From Flavobacteriales bacterium (GTDB lineage: Bacteria > Bacteroidota > Bacteroidia > Flavobacteriales > BACL11): DNA of 15,304 bases. The notes below the pieces were generated by a model, which worked only from the letters and a program-made list of their open reading frames with translations, did not search any database and was not told the origin of the DNA. Location of the stretch: positions 1 through 15,304 of the forward strand of contig JABHQB010000016.1 of NCBI GenBank assembly GCA_018695965.1. The letters run 5' to 3'. Both the position numbers and the translations under genes were made by a program. Of the stretch, positions 15,257 to 15,304 are shown piece after piece. Position 1 is the stretch's first letter. The number at the start of each line of letters is the position of its first letter.

Positions 15257-15287
15257 CAAATGTATACTTTTTTTATTATTTCACAAA
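15257..15287 (-). promoter_or_regulatory. Canonical Bacteroidota promoter for tRNA-Glu-rpsT
   Basis: On the minus strand TTTG (15284-15287), a 19-base spacer and TACATTTG (15257-15264) match the Bacteroidota consensus TTTG-N19-21-TAnnTTTG exactly. The -7 box ends 22 bases before the tRNA 5' end at 15234, leaving a short 5' leader. It is the only promoter in the window with both elements at consensus spacing, as expected for a stable-RNA and ribosomal-protein unit. Confidence 0.85.
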
Positions 15288-15304
15288 TAAAAATAATTTA
15301 TTTG

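Noticed and set aside
1..15304. Mobile elements, CRISPR arrays, phage genes or defence islands
   Set aside because: No transposase, integrase, repeat array, terminal inverted repeats or att-like duplication at the tRNA was seen; gene content is chromosomal backbone.

Overview
The window is a gene-dense, AT-rich stretch of a Bacteroidota chromosome, most likely from a Flavobacteriales-type organism. Three things point there. Upstream of many genes are TAnnTTTG boxes, the -7 element of the Bacteroidota primary sigma factor; one has a full TTTG-N19-TACATTTG arrangement. Shine-Dalgarno sequences are largely absent. The protein families are also typical: an M61 peptidase, Bacteroidota-style SPOR repeats, a LOG-family protein and relaxed lipoboxes. 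I see no mobile element, CRISPR array, integrase or compositional break, so this looks like ordinary chromosomal backbone.

Layout. (1) 1-1643, minus: a 3'-truncated M61 (glycyl aminopeptidase-like) metallopeptidase with a PDZ domain. It is divergent from (2) a rightward cluster: a GT9 glycosyltransferase with two cysteine clusters (1743-2960), dihydrolipoyl dehydrogenase lpdA (2971-4356) and a CapA-type metallophosphatase lipoprotein (4365-5591). (3) Converging with only 4 bp between stops is an FKBP-type peptidyl-prolyl isomerase lipoprotein gene (5596-6368, minus). As given, it is split by a one-base frameshift in an A6 run. (4) Divergent from it, a tightly packed rightward operon: rfbC (6465-7007), an MltD-like lytic transglycosylase (7007-7957), uvrA (7958-10774) and a LOG-family nucleotide-binding protein (10771-11481). 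Its genes abut or overlap by 0-4 bases. (5) A separately promoted outer-membrane-type protein with a barrel-like N-terminus, a TSP3-like segment and three SPOR-like repeats (11547-13583), closed by a perfect hairpin terminator. (6) A leftward block: a THUMP-domain rRNA methyltransferase resembling the RlmL half of E. coli RlmKL (13631-14785), then rpsT (14888-15142) with its own terminator, and tRNA-Glu(TTC) (15163-15234) 20 bases upstream of rpsT under a textbook promoter.

Functionally, several products act at the cell envelope: the glycosyltransferase, the CapA-like lipoprotein, the periplasmic or surface FKBP chaperone, the nucleotide-sugar epimerase, the peptidoglycan lytic enzyme and the SPOR-repeat outer-membrane protein. 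The remainder are housekeeping (LpdA, UvrA, S20, tRNA-Glu, rRNA methylase). I found no convincing new biological system. The most useful observations are the apparent frameshift in the FKBP gene, the three-SPOR outer-membrane architecture, the cysteine-rich GT9 and a missing zinc ligand in UvrA.
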